This document shows positions 16,940-25,619 of a stretch of 64,000 nt of DNA, piece after piece. The stretch covers positions 62,001 through 126,000 of the forward strand of contig NZ_JAGIQA010000011.1 of the NCBI RefSeq assembly GCF_017814975.1, given 5' to 3'. The DNA comes from Cupriavidus consociatus. GTDB taxonomy: Bacteria > Pseudomonadota > Gammaproteobacteria > Burkholderiales > Burkholderiaceae. The notes beneath the pieces were generated by a model. The model saw only the letters and a program-made list of their open reading frames with translations. It was not told the origin of the DNA and did no database searches. The translations under genes were made by a program, and so were the position numbers. Numbering within the stretch: position 1 is the first letter of the stretch; the number at the start of each line of letters is the position of its first letter.

Positions 16940-18127
16940 ATGCTGATGGAGGTGAGCCACAACCAGGCAGCCGCACACCTGTTCGCGCAGACGACGGTGT
17001 CGCTGTCTGACTTCAGCGCGCTGCTGGGCAATATCTACCAGGGACCGATGGAACAGGTGCCGTGGGGCAAGGCGCTGGAGCAGATCCGCAGGCAGCTCGA
17101 TGCCAACTACGTCACGCTGATCCTGCGCTCGCCGGCCACGGACCGGCGCGGGCTCATGATCAATGCCTCGGAGCATGGCGGTTCGACCCTGCCGGGAGAA
17201 ACCTCCTACAACAACTACTACTACGCGCTCGATCCCTTCATCGGCCTGCCGTCGGACCGCGTGGTGACCATCGACGAGCATCTCGGGCGTGGCGTCTGGT
17301 GCCAGAGCGAGATCTACCTGCAGTTCCTCAAGGACGTCGGCATCCGCTACATCCTGGGCGCCGACCTGCGCACCGACGACGGCGTGGAATGCCGCTTCCG
17401 TGTCTGCCGCAAGCATGAAAGCCGCGATTTCTCGGCCGCGGACAAGGCGCTGTGCACCGCGCTGCTGCCGCACCTGAAGCGCGCGGTGGACCTGCACTCG
17501 CGCCTTGACGTGGTGGAGTCGGAACGCACCGTCTATGCCAGCGCGATCGACCGCATGCTGGTCGGCATGGTGATCCTGGACGAGACCGGCGCCATCATCA
17601 AGACCAACGCCGCGGCCGACGAGATTTTGGGCGCCAAGGACGGCATCCGCATCGCCAAGGGCGGACTGGACGTCGAGTACGGCCAGGAGAACCGCAAGTT
17701 CCAGCGCCTGCTGCGCCAGGCGATGATGGGGCACCTGGGCACCGCCCCGGCGGTGATGGAGGCGATGTCGATCACACGTCCGTCCGGCAGCGCCAGGCTG
17801 GGCGTGCTGATCCGCACCATCCCGCTCAGCGAGTGGTCGGAGGACAACCGCAAGCGCCCGGCCTGCGTGGTCTTCATCCGCGATCCGGAGCGGCGCTCGC
17901 AGGCCTCGCATGATGTGGTGCGGCAGCTGTTCGACTTCACGCCGGCGGAAACGCAGCTGGCGCTGCAGCTCGCCAATGGCCTCACGCTCGACGAAGCCGC
18001 CGAGGAGCTCGGCATCAGCAAGAACACGGCGCGCGCACACCTGCGCGCCATCTTCTCCAAGACCGGCGTGACCCGTCAGGCCACGCTGGTGCGCATGCTG
18101 CTGAGCAGCGTGATTTCTCTGGGCTGA
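16940..18127 (+). CDS. LuxR-type transcriptional regulator (paralogue of the one at 4969)
   Basis: The 395-residue regulator has a C-terminal LuxR helix-turn-helix (FTPAETQLALQLANGLTLDE, then SKNTARAHLRAIFSKTGVTR). Its N-terminal and PAS-like middle parts are collinear with the regulator at 4969-6108, with long shared blocks such as TLILRSPATDRRGLMINAS and LLPHLKRAVDLHSRLD. No response-regulator or autoinducer-binding domain was recognised, so the N-terminal region may sense the inducer directly. The start is uncertain: ATGs at 16925, 16940 and 16946 are in frame; GGAG nine bases before 16940 favours it. The upstream region carries two kinds of motif sites and the 10-bp tandem repeat. Likely a steroid-responsive activator (inference). 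Confidence 0.87.
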   Translation: MLMEVSHNQAAAHLFAQTTVSLSDFSALLGNIYQGPMEQVPWGKALEQIRRQLDANYVTLILRSPATDRRGLMINASEHGGSTLPGETSYNNYYYALDPFIGLPSDRVVTIDEHLGRGVWCQSEIYLQFLKDVGIRYILGADLRTDDGVECRFRVCRKHESRDFSAADKALCTALLPHLKRAVDLHSRLDVVESERTVYASAIDRMLVGMVILDETGAIIKTNAAADEILGAKDGIRIAKGGLDVEYGQENRKFQRLLRQAMMGHLGTAPAVMEAMSITRPSGSARLGVLIRTIPLSEWSEDNRKRPACVVFIRDPERRSQASHDVVRQLFDFTPAETQLALQLANGLTLDEAAEELGISKNTARAHLRAIFSKTGVTRQATLVRMLLSSVISLG

Positions 18128-18136
18128 GGCAAGGCG

Positions 18137-18481
18137 TCAGGGCCTTGCGCTGAGCACCAGCGCAAAGCCCTGCGGGGTCTGCAGTACCGCGCGGGTCTCA
18201 TGCGGCCCCTGCGCCGCGGGCAGCGTCACGCTGGCCCCCACCTCCACCAGCCGCGCAATCGCCGCGGCGATCTCTTCCCCCTCATCCACCATGAACGCGA
18301 GCGCGGGCTGGCCAACCAGCCGTTCCTCGCCGGCCACCAGCGCCAGCGTCAGCGCGCCCGCGTCCAGCGCGCAATAGCGTTCGCCGTCGCGAAACTTCAC
18401 GGCGAGCCCGAGTCCTTCCGTGAAAAACGGCAGCGCGGTGTCGATGTCCGCGACGGGATAAAGCAGCAGTCTGGATTGCAT
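18137..18481 (-). CDS. VOC-family (glyoxalase-fold) protein
   Basis: The 114-residue single-domain protein starts MQSRLLLYPVADIDTALPFF, the usual first strand and helix of a VOC half, and ends LQTPQGFALVLSARP. It is too short for a two-domain extradiol dioxygenase; single-module VOC proteins act as dimers in isomerase, lyase, dioxygenase or binding roles. No clear metal-ligand set was assigned. It is transcribed away from the LLM monooxygenase gene and shares that 216-bp promoter region, which holds one regulon-type site. It ends 9 bp after the convergent regulator's stop. Confidence 0.75.
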   Translation of the reverse strand: MQSRLLLYPVADIDTALPFFTEGLGLAVKFRDGERYCALDAGALTLALVAGEERLVGQPALAFMVDEGEEIAAAIARLVEVGASVTLPAAQGPHETRAVLQTPQGFALVLSARP

Positions 18482-18559
18482 AGATCCTGGTCCTTTCGAA
18501 GGTCAACAGCGGGCATCGTTGCCCGCGACCCATGATAGGGATGGGCCATGCACTGCTCA

Positions 18560-18577
18560 TAATCCAATCAGACGATG
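18560..18577 (+). promoter_or_regulatory. Putative regulon operator before the LLM monooxygenase gene
   Basis: TAATCCAATCAGACGATG shares its right half exactly (ATCAGACGATG) with the hsaA-like site. It lies 120 bp before the LLM start at 18698 and 79 bp from the divergent VOC start, so it could serve either. Confidence 0.55.
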
Positions 18578-18697
18578 TTGCAACGCCTTGCGCCGCCCAC
18601 ACTGCGTTTCACACAGGCCGCTTCCGGCCCGAGGCGCGGCAACCGGCGGCGTCCCGGCAGCGGTCCTGAACCATCAATGCCAGGGAAGGGGACTGCA

Positions 18698-19849
18698 ATG
18701 CGTTTTTCGCTGATCTATGAAGCACAGACCGTCGATGCCTCGCGCGCCGGCGACCACAAGGTGTTCGATGAAATCATGGAACAGGTGGTGCTGGCCGAGG
18801 ACATGGGCTTCGACGTGGTCTGGGCGGTCGAGCACACCGCGCTGACCAACTACGCGCACATGAGCGCGCCGGAGACGTTCCTCGCCTTTGTCGCGGGGCG
18901 CACGCAGCGCATCGGCATCGGCCACGGCGTGGTGTGCCTGCCGCCGGCGATGAACCATCCGGTCAAGGTGGCCGAGCGCATCGCCACGCTCGACATCCTG
19001 TCCGGCGGCCGCGTGCACTTCGGCGTGGGCAAGGGCGGCACGCAGCAGGAAGCGGGTACGTTTGGCTACGACCTGAACAGCCTGCACCCGATGATCGACG
19101 AGTCGATGTACCTGATCCCGAAGATCATGACGCAGGACGAGATCGAGCACGACGGCGAGTTCATCAAGATCCCGCGCCGCCCGATCCACCCCAAGCCGCG
19201 CCAGGACCCGCATCCGCTGATGTACCTGGCCTGCACCAATGCCGATACGCTGCAGCGCGCCGGCGCGCGCGGCATGGGTGCGCTGGTGCTCGGCTTCGGC
19301 GGCCCCGAGGATGTGGCCAGGAAGAACGAGATCTATCGCACCGCGTGGGAAAGCCGCAAGGCCGAGGACCAGGTGGGCTTCCGCCCGCACCAGCACCTGG
19401 CGGCGCTGTGCCCGACCATCGTGCTGGACGATGGCCTGGCCGCGCGCAAGATCGGCATCAAGGGCCAGCGGTATTTCATGGAGTCGCTGTCCTACTGGTA
19501 TGCCGGCGGCGAGCGCCCCGATCCGGCTGCGTGGGACGACGAGCATGTCACCGCGACGGACGCGCAGGGCAAGGCCGTCATCAATACGAAGTTCGCTTCC
19601 GAGAAGGTCTCGGTGGACTTCAGCGATCCGTCGATGATGATGCTGAACCCGAACCACGCCTACGGCACGGTGGAGGATTGCATCGGCTACGTGCAGCGCC
19701 TGATCGATGCCGGCGCCGATGAAATCCTGTTCATCTGCCAGATGGGCACGGTGCCGCAATGGGCGCAGCTCGAGACCATCCGCAATATCGGCGAGCACGT
19801 GATCCCGCATTTCCGCAAGCAGGGCAGGAAGCTGCGCGCGCTGGCGTGA
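18698..19849 (+). CDS. LLM-class (luciferase-like) flavin-dependent monooxygenase
   Basis: The 383-residue TIM-barrel flavoprotein starts MRFSLIYEAQT and continues with a luciferase-like pattern (LAEDMGFDVVWAVEH, RIGIGHGVVCLPPAMNHPVK, ERIATLDILSGGRVHFGVGK). These enzymes use reduced FMN (or F420 in other groups) supplied by a partner reductase to oxygenate aldehydes, ketones or other carbon sites. The substrate is not predictable, but the single gene, placed between the regulator and the hsaA operon with a regulon-type site, supports a role in steroid or side-chain oxidation. A longer frame upstream (18575) lacks support; AAGGGGA lies before the chosen ATG. Confidence 0.87.
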   Translation: MRFSLIYEAQTVDASRAGDHKVFDEIMEQVVLAEDMGFDVVWAVEHTALTNYAHMSAPETFLAFVAGRTQRIGIGHGVVCLPPAMNHPVKVAERIATLDILSGGRVHFGVGKGGTQQEAGTFGYDLNSLHPMIDESMYLIPKIMTQDEIEHDGEFIKIPRRPIHPKPRQDPHPLMYLACTNADTLQRAGARGMGALVLGFGGPEDVARKNEIYRTAWESRKAEDQVGFRPHQHLAALCPTIVLDDGLAARKIGIKGQRYFMESLSYWYAGGERPDPAAWDDEHVTATDAQGKAVINTKFASEKVSVDFSDPSMMMLNPNHAYGTVEDCIGYVQRLIDAGADEILFICQMGTVPQWAQLETIRNIGEHVIPHFRKQGRKLRALA

Positions 19850-20392
19850 TTGCGAGAGCGTTTGATGCCTGCCGGTTTGCTCCCCTCTCCCGCTTGCGGG
19901 AGAGGGGCTGGGGGTGAGGACAGGCGGTGGCATACCGCAGGCCTGACTTTGTCAGACACGCTGGCCCTCACCCCGGCCCTCTCCCGCAAGCGGGAGAGGG
20001 AGCACACAAGAAGAAGTTGCGAGACCTGCATCAGATCAAGCCGCGGCCGGTTTGCTCCCCTCTCCCGCTTGCGGGAGAGGGGCTGGGGGTGAGGGCGGGC
20101 GGTGGCATACCGCAGGCCTGACTTCGTCAGACACGCTGCCCCTCACCCCGGCCCTCTCCCGCAAGCGGGAGAGGGAGCACACAAGCGGCAATCGAAAGGC
20201 CTGCAGCAGGTCACGCAGCTGCCTTGCTCCCCTCTCCCGCCCGCGGGAGAGGGGCCGGGGGAGAGGGCCGGCGCATCCACGAAGTGCCGCACGCCAAAGC
20301 GCGAAACAGCTAGTCCCATCAGACGATGGCACCCCGCCCGCCCAATGCAAACATCAACGCCAGCCACAAGACAAAGCGACAAGGAGACCGCG
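19850..20392. repeat. Cluster of five palindromic repeats including a 175-bp tandem duplication
   Basis: This 543-bp stretch has no gene. It holds GC-rich hairpins at 19882-19907, 19977-20000, 20057-20082, 20152-20175 and 20229-20254. The segment from 19872 is repeated from 20047 (offset 175 bp), including GGCGGTGGCATACCGCAGGC and CTGACTT-GTCAGACACGCTG. Alternating orientations (CTCCCGCTTGCGGGAG versus CTCCCGCAAGCGGGAG) indicate that the unit is a pair of inverted elements. The hsaA-like promoter site follows at 20311. Confidence 0.75.
20311..20328 (+). promoter_or_regulatory. Putative regulon operator before the hsaA-kstD operon
   Basis: TAGTCCCATCAGACGATG lies 64 bp before the GTG start at 20393. 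It is one of the best matches to the shared motif. Confidence 0.65.
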
Positions 20393-21586
20393 GTGCCTCA
20401 CGACAACAACCCCAAGGAACTGGCCGCACGCCTGGTTGCGCGCGCCGAGCAGATGATCCCTGTGCTGGCGGAACGCGCCGCGCAGGCAGAGTCCGAAGCG
20501 CGCATCCCCGCCGCAACCATTGCCGAGATGCAGGCCGCCGGCTTCTTCAAGGTGCTGCAGCCGCGCCGCTACGGCGGCTATGAACTCGACCCCCAGACCT
20601 TCTTCCGCATCCAGATGGCGCTGGCCAAAGGCTGCATGTCCACGGCATGGGTCTACGGCGTGGTCGGCGTGCACAACTGGCAGCTTGCCCTGTTCGACGA
20701 ACGCGCACAAAAGGAAGTCTGGGGCAATGACCCCGGCACGCTGATCGCCTCGACCTACATGCCGGTCGGCAAGGTCACTCCGGTCGAAGGCGGCTACCGC
20801 TTCTCCGGCCACTGGAAGTTCTCCAGCGGCAGCGAACTGTGCGACTGGATCTTCCTGGGGGGGCTGGTGCCTCCGTCCGAACCTGGCGGCGCCTACGACT
20901 ACCGCACCTTCCTGCTGCCGCGCTCCGACTACAAAATCGTGCGCAACTGGGACGTGCTGGGCCTGCGCGCCACCGGCAGCCACGATATCGTCGTCGATGA
21001 CGTGTTCGTCCCCGACTACCGCACCCATCGCGCCGTCGATGGCGCCATGGGCACCAGCCCGGGCCTTGCCGTCAACGACGTGCCGCTGTACCGCCTGCCG
21101 TTCGCGCAGATCTTCGTGCGTGCCGTGTGCACCGCGTGCATCGGCGCGCTGGAAGGCACCCTCGACGACTTCGTCGCCTACGCCGACGGCCGCGTCAGCA
21201 GCAATGGCGGCAGCAAGACTGCCGAGGACGGTGGCGCGCAGATGGCCTGCGCCAATGCGCAGGTGGCGATCGACGAGATGCGCACTGTCCTGGAACGCAA
21301 CTTCGACGAACTGCTGGCGGTTGCGCGCGAAGGCGGCCAGGTACAGACGCCGCGCCGCCTGCATTTCCGCTACCAGTCGTCGCAGGTGGCCGAGCGCTGC
21401 GCGCAGCTGGCCAACAGCCTGCTGCGCTATGCCGGTGGCAACGGCATCTACCGCACCAACCCGATGGTGCGCCGCTTCCTCGACCTGCACGCGGCACGGG
21501 CCCATTACGCCAACAACCTGGACCGCTTCGGCCAGAACCTGGGTGGCGTGATGATGGGGCGCGCCAACACCGACTTCTTCATCTGA
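20393..21586 (+). CDS. hsaA: Flavin-dependent 3-HSA monooxygenase, oxygenase component (acyl-CoA dehydrogenase fold)
   Basis: The 397-residue protein has an acyl-CoA-dehydrogenase fold but the hydroxylase pattern: IPAATIAEMQAAGFFKVLQP near the N terminus, GKVTPVEGGYRFSGHWKFSSG in the middle, and DVLGLRATGSHDIVVDDVFV. This is the HsaA/TesA2 type, which hydroxylates the phenolic seco-steroid 3-HSA to the catechol 3,4-DHSA using reduced flavin. The GTG start is supported by AAGGAGACCGCG and by the family N terminus. It opens a long rightward operon whose third gene is the matching flavin reductase. Assignment to HsaA rather than another two-component phenol hydroxylase rests on family resemblance and context. 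Confidence 0.85.
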   Translation: MPHDNNPKELAARLVARAEQMIPVLAERAAQAESEARIPAATIAEMQAAGFFKVLQPRRYGGYELDPQTFFRIQMALAKGCMSTAWVYGVVGVHNWQLALFDERAQKEVWGNDPGTLIASTYMPVGKVTPVEGGYRFSGHWKFSSGSELCDWIFLGGLVPPSEPGGAYDYRTFLLPRSDYKIVRNWDVLGLRATGSHDIVVDDVFVPDYRTHRAVDGAMGTSPGLAVNDVPLYRLPFAQIFVRAVCTACIGALEGTLDDFVAYADGRVSSNGGSKTAEDGGAQMACANAQVAIDEMRTVLERNFDELLAVAREGGQVQTPRRLHFRYQSSQVAERCAQLANSLLRYAGGNGIYRTNPMVRRFLDLHAARAHYANNLDRFGQNLGGVMMGRANTDFFI

Positions 21587-21613
21587 AGCCGCGCACCGGC
21601 AAGGGAATCCATC

Positions 21614-23368
21614 ATGACCCAGAGCACAGCGCGCATGCAGGCCAGGGAATTCGACGTGGTGGTGGTCGGCTCGGGCGCCGGGGGCATGCTGGCCGCCTGC
21701 CGCGCCGCCGACCGGGGCCTGTCGGTGGTGGTGCTGGAGAAGAGCAGCCAGTACGGCGGCACCTCGGCGGTATCCGGCGGCGGCATCTGGATTCCGCTCA
21801 ACCACCATATCGCGCCGGCGGGCGGGCAGGACAACCATGCCAAAGCGCTGGAATACGTGCTCGCCTGCACCGGCGAACACAGCGACCCGCAGCGCATCCT
21901 TGCCTACCTGGAGCAGGCGCCGCGCATGCTGCAATACCTGGAGCAGCAGGCCGGCGTGCATTACTACACGCTGCCGCGCTACGCCGACTACTTCCAGAAG
22001 CTGCCCGGCGCGATGCCCGGCTACCGTGCGCTCGACCCGATGCCGTTCGACGGCGCGCGCCTGCGCGAGGAATTCGACCGGCTCCGTCCGCCGTCACCCG
22101 GCACGCTGGTGAGCGGCCGAGTCGCCGTGACCTCCGCCGAGGCACACACGCTGCTGTGCCGCTCGCCCGGCTGGTTCGGACTGGCGGTGCGCCAGTTCGC
22201 CCGCTACTGGCTCGACATCGGCTGGCGCCGCAAGACCCGGCGCGACCGCCGCCTCACGCTCGGCAACAGCCTGGCCGGTGGCCTGCGCCGGGCGATGATG
22301 GACCGCGCGATCCCGCTGTGGCTGGAGACCTCGCTGCAGGACCTGATTGTCGAAGACGGCGCAGTGCGCGGCGTGCATGCCGTGCAGGCGGGGCAGGCTG
22401 TGGAGATTCGCGCCCTGCAAGGCGTGATCCTGGCCGCGGGCGGCTTCGAGCGCAGCCAGGCCATGCGCGAGCAATACCTGCCGCAGCCGACGCAGGCCGG
22501 CTGGAGCGCGACGCCGCCCAACAACACTGGCGACGCGATCCGCGCCGGGCAGGCCGCCGGCGCCGGCGTCGCCCTGATGTCGCATGTATGGGGCGCGCCC
22601 ACGGTGCAGGTGCAGGGCGAGGAAAAGCAGCGCGCGCTGTTCATCGAGCGCGCCATGCCAGGCTGCCTGGTGGTGAACGGGCAGGGCCGGCGCTTCGTCA
22701 ACGAGGCCGCGCCGTATTCCGAGTTCGTGCCGGCGATGTACCGCGACCACGACAAGACCGGCTGCAGCGTGCCGGCGTGGATGGTGTTCGACGCTACCTT
22801 CCGTCACAAGTACCCGTGCGGGCCGATCCTGCCTGGCTCGGTGATGCCGGACCGCAGCATTCCGGCCGGCCTGTCCGGCATCCTGGTGCGCGCCGACACG
22901 CTCGCGCAGCTGGCGCAGCGGATCGGCGTGGACGCCGACGGGCTGGCCGACAGCGTCGCCCGCATGAACCACTACGCCGCCACGGGCGTGGACGAGGAAT
23001 TCGGCAAGGGCGACAACCTGTTCGATACCTACTACAGCGACCCTGCGGTGCGCCCCAACCCGTGCCTGGCGCCGATCGGCAAGGCGCCGTACTACGCCGT
23101 GCGGCTCGATGCCGGCGATATCGGCACCAAGGGCGGGCTGGTGACCGACGCCAGCGCGCGCGTGCTGCGCGAGGACGGCAGCGCCATCGCCGGGCTGTTC
23201 GCCATTGGCAATACCAGTGCCTCGATGATGGGCACCAGCTATCCCGGCGCGGGCTCGACGCTCGGGCCCGCGATGACCTTCGGCTATATCGCTGCGGACG
23301 TGATCGCGCAGCACGCGCGGCAGCCTGCCGCAGCGCCCCACGCTCAAACCGTACAGGAGGCCCTATGA
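21614..23368 (+). CDS. kstD: 3-ketosteroid dehydrogenase (KstD family FAD flavoprotein)
   Basis: The 584-residue FAD enzyme has the Rossmann start VVVVGSGAGGMLAACRAADR and GGTSAVSGGGIWIPLN, the KstD-type replacement of the fumarate reductase motif. Later KAPYYAVRLDAGDIGTKGG carries the conserved Tyr and Gly of KstD active sites, and the C terminus GNTSASMMGTSYPGAGSTLG is diagnostic. It introduces a 1(2) double bond (or, in some relatives, a 4(5) one) into ring A of 3-ketosteroids. Delta-1 activity is the more likely reading but is not proven. It lies 27 bp after the hsaA-like gene; its stop overlaps the reductase start by ATGA. Confidence 0.88.
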   Translation: MTQSTARMQAREFDVVVVGSGAGGMLAACRAADRGLSVVVLEKSSQYGGTSAVSGGGIWIPLNHHIAPAGGQDNHAKALEYVLACTGEHSDPQRILAYLEQAPRMLQYLEQQAGVHYYTLPRYADYFQKLPGAMPGYRALDPMPFDGARLREEFDRLRPPSPGTLVSGRVAVTSAEAHTLLCRSPGWFGLAVRQFARYWLDIGWRRKTRRDRRLTLGNSLAGGLRRAMMDRAIPLWLETSLQDLIVEDGAVRGVHAVQAGQAVEIRALQGVILAAGGFERSQAMREQYLPQPTQAGWSATPPNNTGDAIRAGQAAGAGVALMSHVWGAPTVQVQGEEKQRALFIERAMPGCLVVNGQGRRFVNEAAPYSEFVPAMYRDHDKTGCSVPAWMVFDATFRHKYPCGPILPGSVMPDRSIPAGLSGILVRADTLAQLAQRIGVDADGLADSVARMNHYAATGVDEEFGKGDNLFDTYYSDPAVRPNPCLAPIGKAPYYAVRLDAGDIGTKGGLVTDASARVLREDGSAIAGLFAIGNTSASMMGTSYPGAGSTLGPAMTFGYIAADVIAQHARQPAAAPHAQTVQEAL

Positions 23369-23889
23369 GCGCCAATCCCGAAACCAGCACTGCGCTGCGC
23401 GACGACATGCTGAAGGCGATGCGCCGCATGGCGCGCTCGGTGGCGGTCATCAGCTGCCGCGATGGCGAGCGCCGCTATTCGATGTCGGTGACGGCAGTCG
23501 ACTCGCTGTCGGCGGATCCGCCATCGCTGCTGATCTGCATCAACCGCAACTCGTCGATCTACCCGCCGCTCGATGCCGGCACGGACTTCTGCATCAACCT
23601 GCTGGCCGCCGACCATCGCGACATCGCGGTGGATTGCAGCGGCCGCCTCAAGGGCGAGGAACGCTTCACCAGCGGCGAGTGGGAGGACGACCTGCTCGGC
23701 GTGCCGTGCCTGCGCAACGCCCAGGCCAACCTGGTCTGCCGGCAGGACGGCCGCTTTGATTACGGAACCCACGCTGTCTTCATCGGCCGGCTGCGCGAGG
23801 TGCGGCTGGCGGGCGAGGTGTCGCCGCTGGTCTATGTCGACGGCGCCTATACGACGTCCGCGCCGCTGCGCGCGCTGTGTTCGGCCTGA
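23365..23889 (+). CDS. hsaB: Flavin reductase of the HsaAB-type two-component monooxygenase
   Basis: The 174-residue protein has the flavin_reduct fold: MRRMARSVAVISCRDGERRY, SMSVTAVDSLSADPPSLLIC for FMN binding, then FCINLLAADHRDIAVDCSGR and a GTHAVFIGRLREVRL strand. It reduces flavin with NADH and hands it to the HsaA oxygenase. ATGA overlap with the kstD-like gene indicates coupled translation. Co-location with the HsaA-type oxygenase two genes upstream supports the pairing. Confidence 0.85.
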   Translation: MSANPETSTALRDDMLKAMRRMARSVAVISCRDGERRYSMSVTAVDSLSADPPSLLICINRNSSIYPPLDAGTDFCINLLAADHRDIAVDCSGRLKGEERFTSGEWEDDLLGVPCLRNAQANLVCRQDGRFDYGTHAVFIGRLREVRLAGEVSPLVYVDGAYTTSAPLRALCSA

Positions 23890-23906
23890 GCCCAGGAGGC
23901 GCCAGC

Positions 23907-25619
23907 ATGCATCCCGATTCCGTCACGCCGGTCTACGCACCGCTGCGGCTCGATGACCCCGACGCGCATCCGTGGCAGGCCGCGTGCGATGCCGTGGTGG
24001 TCGGCCTCGGCGCCGCGGGTGCCTGCGCGGCGCTGGAAGCGGCGCAAGGCGGCGCGCGCGTGATCGTCGCCGAGCGCTTCGAAGGCGGCGGCGCCAGCGC
24101 GAAGAGCGGCGGGGTGGTGTATGCCGGCGGCGGCACGTCCTACCAGGCCGCCGCGGGCTATGCCGATACGCCGCAGGCGATGGCGGATTACCTGCGCCAG
24201 GAGACAGGCGGCGTCGTCAGCGAGGCCACGCTGCAGTCCTTCTGCGAGCGCAGCCGCGACATGCTCGCCTGGCTGGAAGGCGTGGGCGTGCGCTTTGCCG
24301 CCACCGTGCCGCCACGCAAGACGTCGTATCCGGCGCAGCCGTATTACCTCTACTACTCCGGCAACGAAGCCGTGCCCGCGTACGCGCAGCACGCCGCGCC
24401 AGCGCCGCGCGGGCATCGCGTGAAAGGTCCCGGCATGTCCGGCAGCACGCTGTACGGCGTGCTGCGCGGCGCCGTGGAGGCCCGCGCGGAAGTCACGGTC
24501 ATGCGCCAGAGCGCGGCGCGCCGGCTGATTGTCGACAAGGACGGCGCTGTCATCGGCGTCGAACTGTGGCAGGTGCCCCCGGGACGCCAGCAGAAGCGCC
24601 ACACCCGCCTGGCACGGCTGGCCGAGCGCCTGCACAACGCCATGCCTGGCGTTGCCGACCGGTTGCGCCAGCGCGTGCTGCAACTGGAACTGCGCCATGC
24701 GCGACCCGTGGCAGTGCGTACCCGCGCCGTCGTGCTGGCAACCGGTGGTTTTATCTTCAACCGCGCCATGGTGGCGCGCCACGCCGGCAAGTACCTGCAG
24801 AACTGGCGCCTTGGCACAGCCGGGTGCGATGGCAGCGGCATCCGGCTCGGCGAATCGGCGGGTGCGGCCGCGCGGCACCTGGAGCGCGTGTCGGCCTGGC
24901 GCTTTATCAATCCGCCATTCGACTGGGGGCGCGGCTGCGTGGTCGACGGACGGGGCGCGCGCATCGGCAACGAGGAAACCTATGGCGCGACGCTGGGCCA
25001 CGCCATCTGCGAACGGCATGGCGGGCGCGCCTGGCTGATCCTGAACCGCGCGCTGGCGCGCGCCGCACTGCGTGAATGCCTGGGCGGCCGCCTGTGGGCT
25101 TTCCAGGCTTTGCCCGCGGCAATGCTGTTGCTCGCGGGCGCCACGCGCGCGTCCAGCATCGAGGCCCTGGCCGGCAAGCTGGGCATGCCGCGCGACGCAC
25201 TGCGCGCCACCATCGACGCCTACAGCGCCGCTGCCCGCGGAGAGATTCCCGACCCGGCCGGCAAGTCCGCGCCGATGTGCGCCTCGCTGGAGACCGGGCC
25301 ATGGCTCGCGCTCGATATCTCGGCGAACTCCCGCGTCTTTCCCTGTCCGGCGATCACGCTCGGCGGGCTGTCGGTGGAAGAGTCCAGCGGCCGCGTTCTG
25401 GCTGCCGCCGATGGCGCGCCCGAAGGTGTCCCCATCCCGGGCCTCTACGCCGTGGGCCGGACCGCGGTGGGCATCGCCTCCAACCATTACGTAAGCGGCC
25501 TGTCGCTTGCCGACTGCATCTGGTCGGGGCGCAATGCGGGCCGCCACCTGACACAACAGCCTGCCGGCGAGCGGCAGGCACACACCAACGAGGAGATTTC
25601 CCATGAGCCGACGTACTGA
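23907..25619 (+). CDS. FAD-binding steroid dehydrogenase of the KstD/fumarate-reductase superfamily
   Basis: The 570-residue flavoprotein has VVVGLGAAGACAALEAAQGG as its FAD Rossmann motif, ASAKSGGVVYAGGGTSYQAA, and the C-terminal FAD motif GLYAVGRTAVGIASNHYVSG. It is a second and distinct member of the superfamily in the same operon as the KstD-like enzyme. Steroid degraders often carry both delta-1 and delta-4(5alpha) dehydrogenases (TesH and TesI of Comamonas), so this one may be the delta-4(5alpha) enzyme; that assignment is inference from pairing. Its 3' end overlaps the next gene by 17 bp. Confidence 0.78.
   Translation: MHPDSVTPVYAPLRLDDPDAHPWQAACDAVVVGLGAAGACAALEAAQGGARVIVAERFEGGGASAKSGGVVYAGGGTSYQAAAGYADTPQAMADYLRQETGGVVSEATLQSFCERSRDMLAWLEGVGVRFAATVPPRKTSYPAQPYYLYYSGNEAVPAYAQHAAPAPRGHRVKGPGMSGSTLYGVLRGAVEARAEVTVMRQSAARRLIVDKDGAVIGVELWQVPPGRQQKRHTRLARLAERLHNAMPGVADRLRQRVLQLELRHARPVAVRTRAVVLATGGFIFNRAMVARHAGKYLQNWRLGTAGCDGSGIRLGESAGAAARHLERVSAWRFINPPFDWGRGCVVDGRGARIGNEETYGATLGHAICERHGGRAWLILNRALARAALRECLGGRLWAFQALPAAMLLLAGATRASSIEALAGKLGMPRDALRATIDAYSAAARGEIPDPAGKSAPMCASLETGPWLALDISANSRVFPCPAITLGGLSVEESSGRVLAAADGAPEGVPIPGLYAVGRTAVGIASNHYVSGLSLADCIWSGRNAGRHLTQQPAGERQAHTNEEISHEPTY

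Noticed and set aside
19850..20280. CRISPR array
   Set aside because: The repeated units are self-complementary, irregularly spaced and in alternating orientation, with no unique spacers of constant length and no cas genes nearby.
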